Translations under genes and position numbers: made by a program
Source: Sedimenticola thiotaurini
Lineage (GTDB): Bacteria > Pseudomonadota > Gammaproteobacteria > Chromatiales > Chromatiaceae
NCBI RefSeq assembly: GCF_001007875.1
Contig: NZ_CP011412.1
Coordinates: forward strand, 2,294,001-2,358,000
DNA: 64,000 bases
Reading direction: 5' to 3'
Notes under the pieces: model-generated
Databases searched by the model: none
Told to the model about the DNA's origin: nothing
Seen by the model: the letters and a program-made list of their open reading frames with translations, nothing else
Shown: positions 26,665 to 34,899 of the stretch, piece after piece
How positions within the stretch are numbered: the stretch's first letter is position 1
Layout: the number at the start of each line of letters is the position of its first letter

Positions 26665-27537
26665 ATGGAAATACTCTACATCGCCGCCGTACTCATGCTG
26701 GGCCTCAGCACGCTGTTCTGGGTACTGCTTGTGGGCACCGCAGCACCGGCGATAGACAGCGAAGACCGCAGCTACATGGATCCACTGCCCCCCATGTTGA
26801 AGCTGTTGTGGCCGTTTATTCTGTTGCTCTCCAATACACTGGTTCAGCTTTACTCCAATCGCTACCTGGACAATACCGAAGAGAAACTGCAGAAGACCGG
26901 TGTCGGCTACCTGATGACCGCGGAACAGTTCGTGGCACTGCGTTATCTGTCAGCCATTATCACCTTTGGAATGGCGCTGTTAATGGTGGCGGCACTGCAA
27001 CCCAAGGAGTCCACACTGATCCTGTTGCTGGCCCCATTGGGTGGCTTCCTGTTTCCACTGGTCTGGCTGTCCGATGTGCGCAAGCGGCGAACCAAGGCGG
27101 TGATCAAGGCGCTGCCGGTCTACCTCGACTTCATCACCATGGCGATCGAGGCCGGGCTTAACCTCTCCGGCGCCCTGCAACAGGCGATGCAAAAGGGCCC
27201 CGCCGGCCCCCTGCGCAACGAGTTCGCCATCGTGATGCGGGACCTGCGATCCGGCTCCACCCGTGCCGAGGCCTTCAAACGCATGGCTGACCGGCTGGAT
27301 ATCGCGGAGATCACCAGCTTTGTAAACGCCCTTGTGCAGGCTGAACGGATGGGCGGCAGCATGGCCACCACCATGCGGATCCAGTCCGAACAGCGCCGCA
27401 GTGAACGTTTTCAGCGGGCGGAAAAACAGGCTATGCAGGCGCCGGTGAAGTTAATATTTCCCCTGATTGTTTTCATATTCCCGGTCACCTTCATCATCCT
27501 GGGTTTTCCCATCGCCATGAAGTTTCTGAATAACTGA
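26665..27537 (+). CDS. tadC: TadC, inner-membrane platform protein of the Tad pilus
   Basis: A 290-residue polytopic protein of the GspF/TadC family. Characteristic segments are KALPVYLDFITMAIEAGLNL, FAIVMRDLRSGSTRAEAFKR and FVNALVQAERMGGSMATTMR, followed by KLIFPLIVFIFPVTFIILGF near the C-terminus. It is the second half of the Tad platform. The ATG follows tadB by 21 bases. The stop codon overlaps the next ATG (TGATG), tying the DUF192 gene into the same operon. Confidence 0.92.
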   Translation: MEILYIAAVLMLGLSTLFWVLLVGTAAPAIDSEDRSYMDPLPPMLKLLWPFILLLSNTLVQLYSNRYLDNTEEKLQKTGVGYLMTAEQFVALRYLSAIITFGMALLMVAALQPKESTLILLLAPLGGFLFPLVWLSDVRKRRTKAVIKALPVYLDFITMAIEAGLNLSGALQQAMQKGPAGPLRNEFAIVMRDLRSGSTRAEAFKRMADRLDIAEITSFVNALVQAERMGGSMATTMRIQSEQRRSERFQRAEKQAMQAPVKLIFPLIVFIFPVTFIILGFPIAMKFLNN

Positions 27538-27911
27538 TGCGCAGCGGTGAACTCTGTTTTTTACCAAGCGATAGGGAACAGCCGGTAAAATTACGACTGC
27601 CCCGGGCACTGTTGACAGAAACCCTGATGGAACGGACAAAAGGTCTGCTCGGTAAACCACCGCTTGAGGCGGATCAGGCGCTGTGGATACAGCCCTGTAA
27701 TTCGGTACACACTTTCGGCATGAAGAGTGAACTGGACATCGTCTACCTGAATCACCAGGGTGTGGTGAAGAAGATCGTACCGGCGCTGGCACCCCGCCGC
27801 ACCTCGCTCTGCCTGGGGGCCCGTAGCGTGATCGAATTGCAGGCGGGTATCATCAATACAAACGGCATAACCATCGGGGACCGGGTGGAATGGATAGAGA
27901 ACAACCCATGA
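27537..27911 (+). CDS. DUF192 family protein inside the Tad operon
   Basis: A 124-residue protein with the DUF192 pattern: ERTKGLLGKPPLEADQALWI, then CNSVHTFGMKSELDIVYL and GARSVIELQAG near the C-terminus. DUF192 proteins are small beta-rich proteins of unknown biochemical role. Many have signal peptides, whereas this one has none and is probably cytoplasmic. It is translationally coupled at both ends, overlapping the tadC stop by one base and the tadD-like start by four, so it is likely to be produced with the pilus machinery. Its function there is unknown. Confidence 0.85.
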   Translation: MRSGELCFLPSDREQPVKLRLPRALLTETLMERTKGLLGKPPLEADQALWIQPCNSVHTFGMKSELDIVYLNHQGVVKKIVPALAPRRTSLCLGARSVIELQAGIINTNGITIGDRVEWIENNP

Positions 27912-28411
27912 GATACCTCATTGCAATCGGCCTGTTGGTGCTGCTCACCGCCTGCCAGCCCAACTCCCCCCTGATTCGGGACACAGACACCGGCGACAGG
28001 AGCCTGATGAGCATCCGCACGGAAGCCATCGATACTTATCAGCGGCGCGACTATCAAGCCGCCCTACCCCTGTATATCCACCTGACCAACGAAGTGACCA
28101 CCGACCCGGAACTCTGGTTCCAGCTGGGCAACATCTACGCCCGCCTGAAACAACCGGAACCGGCTATTGAAGCCTATCGTGCCGCCTTGAAGCTCAACCC
28201 GCGCTACAGCAAGGCCTGGCACAACATGGGCGTGGTGCAGATTCAACAATCCACCAACACCTTTACCCAGATGCTGCAGAACACACCGATCCATGATCCG
28301 CTCTATGCCCGTGGTGAGGCCATATCGCAACAGCTGCTGACCATTCTGGGTAAAAAAACGCCTCTCCCTGCCCCCCAACCCGGGCAACAGGAAACCGGAG
28401 GGCAGGAGTAA
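27908..28411 (+). CDS. TadD-like TPR lipoprotein
   Basis: A 167-residue protein starting at the ATG that overlaps the DUF192 stop (ATGA). The leader MRYLIAIGLLVLLTAC ends in a lipobox with Cys16, so it should be an outer- or inner-membrane lipoprotein. Two tetratricopeptide motifs follow: YQAALPLYIHLTNEVTTDPE and PEPAIEAYRAALKLNPRYSK. TadD proteins are TPR lipoproteins required for Flp pilus assembly, possibly acting as secretin pilotins. The position after tadC fits. It is shorter than typical TadD, so the assignment is family level. Confidence 0.8.
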   Translation: MRYLIAIGLLVLLTACQPNSPLIRDTDTGDRSLMSIRTEAIDTYQRRDYQAALPLYIHLTNEVTTDPELWFQLGNIYARLKQPEPAIEAYRAALKLNPRYSKAWHNMGVVQIQQSTNTFTQMLQNTPIHDPLYARGEAISQQLLTILGKKTPLPAPQPGQQETGGQE

Positions 28412-28413
28412 CC

Positions 28414-29118
28414 ATGGAGAGGGGCAACAGCGCCCATCGGCAGCGGGGCCAGGCCATGGTTGAAACTGTCGTAATCATTTTTGCGACGCTGTTGTTACTG
28501 CTGGGGATCATCCAGTTCGCCCTGATCTACAATGCAAAAACAACCCTCACCTATGCCGCATTTGAGGCCGTCCGTGCCGGCGCAGTGAACTATGCCGACC
28601 GCCGGGCCATTGAATACGCCCTCGCCAGAGGCCTCTCTCCACTCTACACTTCAGTCAACCCGGCGGATGGCATGATGGATAAAATCAACAGCGTCAAGGC
28701 GAGCCGCGATCGGGTGCTGGCGGAGATACTGGCCGGGGATTACGTTCTCATAGAGCGAATCAACCCGTCGCCCACCGTCTTTTCCGCCCATGGCATCCCG
28801 GACCCGAACGGAAAATTCACCAAGGTCATACCGAATGACAACCTGATCTATCGGTCTGCCCTACCGAAGGGCGGGGTGTCAATCCAGGACGCCAATCTGC
28901 TCAAGCTACGTGTCACCTACTGCTATCCCATGTATGTGCCGATCATATCCAACACCATCAAACGGTTGATGGGGCTGATGTCCGATCCCGACCCCATACC
29001 CGGCTGGACGCCACCCAAACTCGACGCCTTCAAAAGCAAGTGTTATCAGGACAACCGGTTCCCGATCGTGGCGCAGGGCATCGCCCGCATGCAGACGCCG
29101 GCAAAAGCGGACTGGTAA
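28414..29118 (+). CDS. TadE-like pseudopilin (last gene of the Tad locus)
   Basis: A 234-residue protein with leader SAHRQRG followed by QAMVETVVIIFATLLLLLGI, giving Glu at +5 of a class III prepilin site. Then comes FALIYNAKTTLTYAAFEAVR, a very typical TadE segment. The extracytoplasmic remainder (about 190 residues) contains two cysteines (VTYCYPMY and FKSKCYQD) that could form a disulphide. TadE and TadF are minor pseudopilins needed for assembly. It starts 2 bases after the TadD-like gene and converges with the FecR gene 9 bases beyond its stop. Confidence 0.85.
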   Translation: MERGNSAHRQRGQAMVETVVIIFATLLLLLGIIQFALIYNAKTTLTYAAFEAVRAGAVNYADRRAIEYALARGLSPLYTSVNPADGMMDKINSVKASRDRVLAEILAGDYVLIERINPSPTVFSAHGIPDPNGKFTKVIPNDNLIYRSALPKGGVSIQDANLLKLRVTYCYPMYVPIISNTIKRLMGLMSDPDPIPGWTPPKLDAFKSKCYQDNRFPIVAQGIARMQTPAKADW

Positions 29119-29127
29119 GACGGCTGA

Positions 29128-29862
29128 CTACGGCATCGGCAACTGATTACTCACAGGGGGCATGCCATCAGAGATAGTCACTCCGACGGGGAGGCCACTG
29201 GCATCGAGTTGCTCCCCCGAGACAAAGGGTACACTGCGGCCACCACTGCCCAGCAGGGCGCTACCCACCGGCAACAGGGCTTCCAGTCCACCCGTTCTCA
29301 ACAGATCAATCACCACGTCCCTGCCTCCGGCGGCAAAGACCTCCATGGCACTGAGAAAGCGCATGCCGCCCGCCTGGTCATGGACCTCCAGGGCACCGTC
29401 CTCACCCATATGGACGGTCAGTCCGTTATCCAGATCCAGCAAAAACTTGGTGCCGCGAATACCGATCGTCGCCGAGGGGGTGTTGATCCGGTAAGCGGTA
29501 CGATTTGTCTTGCCGATCTGGCCCGTGACGGTGCGCAGACCGCCTCTCATCAACTTGAAGTGACTGCGCTCCTGGCCATCCGATACACCGTTGAACCGGT
29601 ACTCCTGGATCTCAAACCGACTGTGGGGCTTGAACGACATGAAACCGCCATCGGAAAACTTTACCTGCAACAGGCCATTCTCGGTTTCCAGGGTATCGCC
29701 GCTCAGCACCGCATCTCCCTTGTTCAGCTGACGCTGGATACCGGATTCATCGATCGCCTTGGCCTCTCCGGTACTGAAAACCACCTGGCCTGCCGGTGCA
29801 GCAGCCTGACTGTTAACGGAAAGCAGTCCCAACAGAATGAACATCCACACAGATCTTTTCAT
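29128..29862 (-). CDS. FecR-domain exported protein
   Basis: A 244-residue protein with a signal peptide (MKRSVWMFILLGLLSVNSQA). The FecR domain is recognisable from GDAVLSGDTLETENGLLQVK, FMSFKPHSRFEIQEYRF and TPSATIGIRGTKFLLDL. Here the FecR domain is exported with no cytoplasmic anti-sigma part, so it is not a classical FecR regulator. Such stand-alone forms occur next to TPR/beta-barrel and CHASE2 genes and may be structural or signal-perceiving. It lies 8 bases after the TPR/barrel gene, probably in the same transcript. The C-terminus is low in motifs. Confidence 0.85.
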   Translation of the reverse strand: MKRSVWMFILLGLLSVNSQAAAPAGQVVFSTGEAKAIDESGIQRQLNKGDAVLSGDTLETENGLLQVKFSDGGFMSFKPHSRFEIQEYRFNGVSDGQERSHFKLMRGGLRTVTGQIGKTNRTAYRINTPSATIGIRGTKFLLDLDNGLTVHMGEDGALEVHDQAGGMRFLSAMEVFAAGGRDVVIDLLRTGGLEALLPVGSALLGSGGRSVPFVSGEQLDASGLPVGVTISDGMPPVSNQLPMP

Positions 29863-29870
29863 ACCCTTTC

Positions 29871-31199
29871 CTAGTCAAAACGCCTCAGCAGCATAATAGT
29901 CGCCTGCAGCCGGTCATATTCGTAGATACCGAGGTTGGAGTGGTTCTGCGAATAGCGAATTTCCGGCACCAGTTCCCAGCGGGGAGCCGGGACATATTTC
30001 AACCCCAGGGTGACGCTCCCGTAATTATCATCACGTGGGCGGAAAAAGAGTGGATCCGCTCCCCCGTAATCACGGACTTCGTAACCCACTAAACCGTACG
30101 CGGAGAGATTTCCTGCCAGCGCCAGCTCACCAAACAGCTGCACACCCACCGCATCGTGGGCTACGTGGGAAAAACCGGCCTGCCGGTTGCTTTCCTGAAC
30201 AACATACAGGTTGGCGCGTAACCGGGGTTGATAAACCGTATCAAACAGCTGGGTAACCCCCAGGTCGATCACACCCCGGTCCACGTCCCGTACAGACTGC
30301 ACCCCGGTATAATGCAATTGCCCCCAGGTACCCCGCACCTCAACCATCCGCTTTGGATCGATCATACGACTCCAGCCGGCGACCAGGTGGCCATGCTTCA
30401 GGTAGTCACTGTCATCAAGCCGGTAGTGGCTGGCACTGATCCCAAGCCGGTACTGATCACGACCGCGGGCCACCCTGATCCCACCAATCACCCCATGCTG
30501 CTGGGAATCAAAGGTATCCGCGTCGTCCAGACGCTTGGTTTGCAGATCCACCCCGCCGTATAGTGACACATTGGCGCTGAGTTGATGATCGACCCGGAGA
30601 CGCCCGTAGAGGCTGTAAAACTGATCGGATTGCTCGAGGCTGGACGGTACCAGGCTGACCAGCGCAGGGGGGAAGATACCGCCTCCCGGGAGAGTAAAGG
30701 TGGACAGGTCAGTAGCGCTGTTGGCGTTGGAATCGTAACCGATTTTCACCCCGGCCAGACCGCTCACACGGGTGGGGTTAAAACGCTGTCCATCACTCAG
30801 TGCCGCCAGATCCCGTTCGCTCGCCTCCCGCAGTCCGGCGGTTGCCCCCTGTTCCAGAATGGCGTGATAGGCGGCGGTTGCATTATCTGTTTCACCCAGC
30901 CGGAAATAGATCCGTGCCAGTCGATAACGCGCCTCCAGATCCCCGGGCCGAACGGTGAGCAGCCGCTCGTAGGCGAATATCGCCTCCGTATAACGACCGC
31001 TCTGTTCCGCACTGCGGGCCAGCAGGGCATCATACTCGGCCCGTCCGGCCTCGGTGGTTTCGAGCGGCTTGAGTAGCTGATAGGCCGCTTCGGCATCACC
31101 CGACTCCAGCAACTGGCCAGCCTGTTGCCAGCCGGTATTGGCCAGTACATTGAGCGAACAGATGAGCACGGCTCCGATCAACAGGTTTCTAGTTACCAT
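29871..31199 (-). CDS. Exported TPR protein with C-terminal outer-membrane beta-barrel
   Basis: About 442 residues from the preferred ATG, which gives the signal peptide MVTRNLLIGAVLICSLNVLA. The frame is open to 31277, and ATG 31211 is an alternative. Residues up to about 130 form TPR repeats (YQLLKPLETTEAGRAEYDAL, YTEAIFAYERLLTVRPGDLE, TDNATAAYHAILEQG). From SGLAGVKIGYDSNANSATDL onward the protein has alternating amphipathic strands ending LQATIMLLRRFD, as in surface-lipoprotein-assembly-modifier-like barrels. It may be an outer-membrane export or assembly factor. It sits between PP2C and FecR, probably in one transcript with the CHASE2 kinase. Confidence 0.75.
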   Translation of the reverse strand: MVTRNLLIGAVLICSLNVLANTGWQQAGQLLESGDAEAAYQLLKPLETTEAGRAEYDALLARSAEQSGRYTEAIFAYERLLTVRPGDLEARYRLARIYFRLGETDNATAAYHAILEQGATAGLREASERDLAALSDGQRFNPTRVSGLAGVKIGYDSNANSATDLSTFTLPGGGIFPPALVSLVPSSLEQSDQFYSLYGRLRVDHQLSANVSLYGGVDLQTKRLDDADTFDSQQHGVIGGIRVARGRDQYRLGISASHYRLDDSDYLKHGHLVAGWSRMIDPKRMVEVRGTWGQLHYTGVQSVRDVDRGVIDLGVTQLFDTVYQPRLRANLYVVQESNRQAGFSHVAHDAVGVQLFGELALAGNLSAYGLVGYEVRDYGGADPLFFRPRDDNYGSVTLGLKYVPAPRWELVPEIRYSQNHSNLGIYEYDRLQATIMLLRRFD

Positions 31200-31280
31200 T
31201 CGACTACTCATAAAACAGGTCATCCACATTAACGTGATTAGGGGCAGCGAACTGCTTGATACCTGGCAATCACTCACTGG

Positions 31281-32072
31281 TCAGGGGAAATAACCCCTGA
31301 TACGGGTTAATAACGATGCCGGCTTGATACGCAGCAGTACCAGCGAGATATTATCCTCGCCGCCCGCTTCGTTGGCCTGCATGATCAGGTGCTCCACCGC
31401 AGCTGGCAAACCTTCGCACCCCACCAGGGTTGTTCGAATCGCCTCATCAGTCAGTCGATCACTGAGACCATCACTGCAGCAGAGGTACAGATCCCCGGCC
31501 TGTAACCCGTCGCTTCCCACGGCCGGTTCCACCTCGGCCTCGGCGCCCAGGGCCCGGGTAACAATATTGCCGGGAATAGCGGCCATAACCTCCTCTTCAC
31601 TCTGTCCTGACTGCTGAATCATCTCCTGCACCAGGCTGTGATCCTGAGTTAATTGCCGCAACACCCCGTCCCGCAGACGGTAGAGCCGGGAGTCACCCAC
31701 ATGTACATAGTGCAGCTGTTGTTCCAGCAGCAGGCCGGCAACCACCGTGGTGCCCATCCCCTTGTATCGCGCATCCCGACGACCGGCCTGAAATATCTGT
31801 GCATTGCACCGGGTGACTGCATCGTGCAGACCGAGCTGGACCGGTGCAATATCACCATGTCTACGCTGGTGCAACTGATCATGTAAACCGGCCAGGGCAT
31901 CGAGTAAAAAATTTACCGCCATGGCGCTGGCGATCTCCCCGGCGTTGTGTCCCCCCATCCCGTCGGCGAGTACAAATACCCCTCTGGCGGGATCGATAGC
32001 CACACAATCCTCATTCAGACGTCGCACCCGACCGGCGTCTGTCCCCTTGGCCAGCTCAACGGAGTAGTTCAT
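31281..32072 (-). CDS. PP2C-family Ser/Thr protein phosphatase
   Basis: A 263-residue protein starting at the ATG that overlaps the kinase stop (ATGA); an upstream alternative at 32105 is less likely. The PPM/PP2C metal motifs are present: RRLNEDCVAIDP, VFVLADGMGGHNAGE, GTTVVAGLL, HVGDSRLYRLRDG, LCCSDGLSDRLTD and AGGEDNISLVLLR. It should dephosphorylate Ser/Thr residues in the cytoplasm, most likely opposing the CHASE2 kinase with which it is translationally coupled. This pairing resembles the PpkA-PppA pair of type VI secretion, but no T6SS genes are here. Confidence 0.95.
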   Translation of the reverse strand: MNYSVELAKGTDAGRVRRLNEDCVAIDPARGVFVLADGMGGHNAGEIASAMAVNFLLDALAGLHDQLHQRRHGDIAPVQLGLHDAVTRCNAQIFQAGRRDARYKGMGTTVVAGLLLEQQLHYVHVGDSRLYRLRDGVLRQLTQDHSLVQEMIQQSGQSEEEVMAAIPGNIVTRALGAEAEVEPAVGSDGLQAGDLYLCCSDGLSDRLTDEAIRTTLVGCEGLPAAVEHLIMQANEAGGEDNISLVLLRIKPASLLTRIRGYFP

Positions 32073-34639
32073 CAACCCGCCTGCTGGTCCGCCAACGCCG
32101 CACACTGGCGCAGATCCGCCGCCATTTCATAACCATTTTGATACCGGTCCTCCGCATCCTTGGATAGGGCCACTTGCAGTATACCACCCACACATTCCGG
32201 CAATTCAGGCCGGTACTGGCGTGGATCGGGGGCTTCACTGCTGGTAATGGCATACATCAGGCTGGCCATGGAATCACCGACAAACGGCAACTTCCCGGTC
32301 AGCAACTGGAAGGTCATCACACCCAGCGAAAAGAGATCGGCGCGCCCGTCCGCCTTCTTGCCGGCAAACTGTTCCGGCGACATGTAAGAGGGTGTGCCCA
32401 GTACGGTGCCGGTCCTGGTCTTGCTGGAATCAATAATACGCGCGATACCAAAATCGGTCAGCTTGATATTGCCGGTTTCGGGATTGAATAACACGTTGGC
32501 CGGTTTGATATCACGATGCACCACGTTGTGTTCATCCGCATAACCGAGCGCATCCGCCGCGTCTGCCATCAACAGCAGCACCTGGCTGATGGGCAGCAGT
32601 TTATCCGGCCTGGTGTACTCGGTCAGTTCACAGCCGTGCAGAAACTCCATGGCGATATAGGCCAGATCCTGCTCTTCACCCGCATCGTAGATGGTGACGA
32701 TATGGGGATGGTTGAGCCGTCCGGCGGTCTCCGCTTCCCGGAAAAAGCGCCCCTTTACCTCTTCCAGCTCCTCGCCTTCAAACTCCTGGGACAGCGCCAT
32801 GGTTTTGATCGCCACGGTGCGGCTGATCTTTGGATCCTGGCCCAGGTAGACAATACCCATGGCCCCCTTGCCTAACTCCTTCAGCACCTCGTAGCGGCCC
32901 AGCATCGGTTTCTCCACACCACTGCCATTCAGCACCAGGGAGTCTCCCACGCCACCCCGGGGGGTCAGCATGATGGATTGATCCATGGCCTGGGAGCGGT
33001 CCTGGCGCGCCGCAATATCCTTGAAATCAGGATTCAGTTCGGCCATGTACTGGTATACCGCCACCGCCTTGTTGAACTGGCGTTTGCGTTCGAAATCGAG
33101 CCCCAGGTTATAGAGCAGGTCGAGCATCTTTTCGTCCAGCGGGCATTTACGGAACTTGTCGAATGCCATATCCAGCTGCCCCTGCCCCTGGAACGAGAGC
33201 CCCAGCATGCGGTTGCTTTCGGCCGAATCCAGGTCCGAGTCCCGCTTGGCTTTTTCAGACATAAGAAACCGGCTGGTGGATATTAGGGTATGACCCAGCA
33301 GCAGCAACACGACCGGCGACATGAGCGGAATCCACAGCGATTCACTGGCCACCAGGATCAGTTGGACCGCCATTAACACGGCCACCAGTAACAGACTGGT
33401 CAGAGAGGTGGCGGCCGCCCCGCCCCGGGGCACCCAGATCACCAGGTAGAGGGTCACCAGCACAAATGCCAGCAGCGCAGCCCAGCGGCTCCACCCGGGA
33501 GTGACGATAAAGTCCTCGTTCAGCAGGCTTGAGATGGTATGCCCCAGGGCCACCACCGGCGGCATGTTGGAATCCACCGCAGTCGCCTGGGTATCGCCAA
33601 TCCCCGCCGCCGTTGCGCCCACCAACACAATCTTGTCCTGCAGATGCCGCGGTGGTGTGCGTCCACTGACCACATCGACAAAACTCTCGACCCGGAACGG
33701 GGTCCGCCCATACTGGTCCTGATAGTAGAAATTGTTCATCCGGCTGCGATCGTCGAGGCGGATCTCCAGACCACCCAGACGCAGCAGCTGGCCCGGTATG
33801 AAGTGGATATCCGCCGCCGTCAGGTTCAGGTACTGAATAACCGCCTGTACCGCCACCGAGGGGATGAAAGTCCCGTAGTAATCCACTGCTACCGGTTCGG
33901 AGCGGGTATTTCCATCAATATCCTTCTCTACCGTGAGATGACCGATTCCCGCTGCCGCCTGCATGAACAGTGGCAGGGGCACAAACGCCTGTATGGCCTG
34001 CAGCGCCTGCCGGTTCGCTGCAGCCGGGTCGTGCCCGCTGTCCACCGGCAGTTGCTGATCCTGCAGTGGCTGGGGGAGCAGTTGATCAGGATTGCCCAGG
34101 GGCTTACCAATGGAGAACAGCATCGGCAGGATCACATTGGCGGATTGGCTCAGGCTTTTGGCCAACGCCTCGTCACTGTCCAGCCGGGTGCGCATCTCCA
34201 GCAGGGATTGGGTAAACTCCCCCAGGCTTGTCTCCAGCTGTTGCTGGAGTATGGGCTCCTTGACCTGGCCGGTCAGCTCAAACAGGCCGCTTTGCTGGAC
34301 CCGGGACAGCACTTCGTCAACCGCCTCCAGACCCTGTCCCCGCTGCGGCTCAAAAAAGAACACACTGTAGGCGATCACTTTCGCCCGGGCGGCACCGAGG
34401 GCATCAATCAGGGCGGCGTGGATATCCCTTGACCAGGGCCAGCGCCCTAGGCTGGCGATACTCTCCTCATCGATCGCCACAATCACGACCTGCTCATTGA
34501 CGTCCCGATCGGCCAATCGCATGCCCCAGTCGTAGGTGACACGATCCAGACTTTGCAGGGGAGCAGTGAAACTGAGGGCGTAGACAAGCAGTGCACAACC
34601 CAGGCCAATCAAGATCTCGCGTAAGTAGTTCACATGCAT
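32072..34639 (-). CDS. CHASE2-domain Ser/Thr protein kinase
   Basis: An 855-residue membrane kinase. An N-terminal helix (about 8-25) leads into a periplasmic CHASE2 domain (RVTYDWGMRLADRDVNEQVV, DEESIASLGRWPWSRDIHA, DKIVLVGATAAGIGDTQAT). Three more helices follow at about 385-455. A cytoplasmic TPR-like linker (FDKFRKCPLDEKMLDLLYNL) precedes the Hanks-type kinase domain (about 577-840) with GKGAMG, VAIKTM, HRDIKPAN near 707, TDFGIARI and GTPSYMSPEQFAG. All catalytic residues are intact. It probably couples an unknown extracytoplasmic signal to Ser/Thr phosphorylation, with PP2C downstream as antagonist. The neighbouring FHA-CpaF is one possible target (inference). Confidence 0.94.
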   Translation of the reverse strand: MHVNYLREILIGLGCALLVYALSFTAPLQSLDRVTYDWGMRLADRDVNEQVVIVAIDEESIASLGRWPWSRDIHAALIDALGAARAKVIAYSVFFFEPQRGQGLEAVDEVLSRVQQSGLFELTGQVKEPILQQQLETSLGEFTQSLLEMRTRLDSDEALAKSLSQSANVILPMLFSIGKPLGNPDQLLPQPLQDQQLPVDSGHDPAAANRQALQAIQAFVPLPLFMQAAAGIGHLTVEKDIDGNTRSEPVAVDYYGTFIPSVAVQAVIQYLNLTAADIHFIPGQLLRLGGLEIRLDDRSRMNNFYYQDQYGRTPFRVESFVDVVSGRTPPRHLQDKIVLVGATAAGIGDTQATAVDSNMPPVVALGHTISSLLNEDFIVTPGWSRWAALLAFVLVTLYLVIWVPRGGAAATSLTSLLLVAVLMAVQLILVASESLWIPLMSPVVLLLLGHTLISTSRFLMSEKAKRDSDLDSAESNRMLGLSFQGQGQLDMAFDKFRKCPLDEKMLDLLYNLGLDFERKRQFNKAVAVYQYMAELNPDFKDIAARQDRSQAMDQSIMLTPRGGVGDSLVLNGSGVEKPMLGRYEVLKELGKGAMGIVYLGQDPKISRTVAIKTMALSQEFEGEELEEVKGRFFREAETAGRLNHPHIVTIYDAGEEQDLAYIAMEFLHGCELTEYTRPDKLLPISQVLLLMADAADALGYADEHNVVHRDIKPANVLFNPETGNIKLTDFGIARIIDSSKTRTGTVLGTPSYMSPEQFAGKKADGRADLFSLGVMTFQLLTGKLPFVGDSMASLMYAITSSEAPDPRQYRPELPECVGGILQVALSKDAEDRYQNGYEMAADLRQCAALADQQAG

Positions 34640-34899
34640 GGCCCGTTCATCTTGTTATAGGCTGCCACCACATTCGAGCCGCGCCTGACCGACGACCCGA
34701 TCAGCCGGGAATAATCTACATATCTACAAGGTTAATCTGCCCGGGGGAGAAGCTGCTGTCAACAGGGGAGGAGTGTTCGTTCCGATTGACCACCATAGCT
34801 GCCCACAGGTGAAACCTTCTGTCCGCCAGTCTGCGGCCGCAGGCAAGCTCATACCAGAGTGAGTGTGGTTGCGCAGGGATAAACACCGCGCAGCGGGCG

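Noticed and set aside
33539-34432. A 297-codon plus-strand frame opposite the CHASE2 kinase
   Set aside because: Composition typical of an antisense shadow; the opposite gene has clear CHASE2 motifs.
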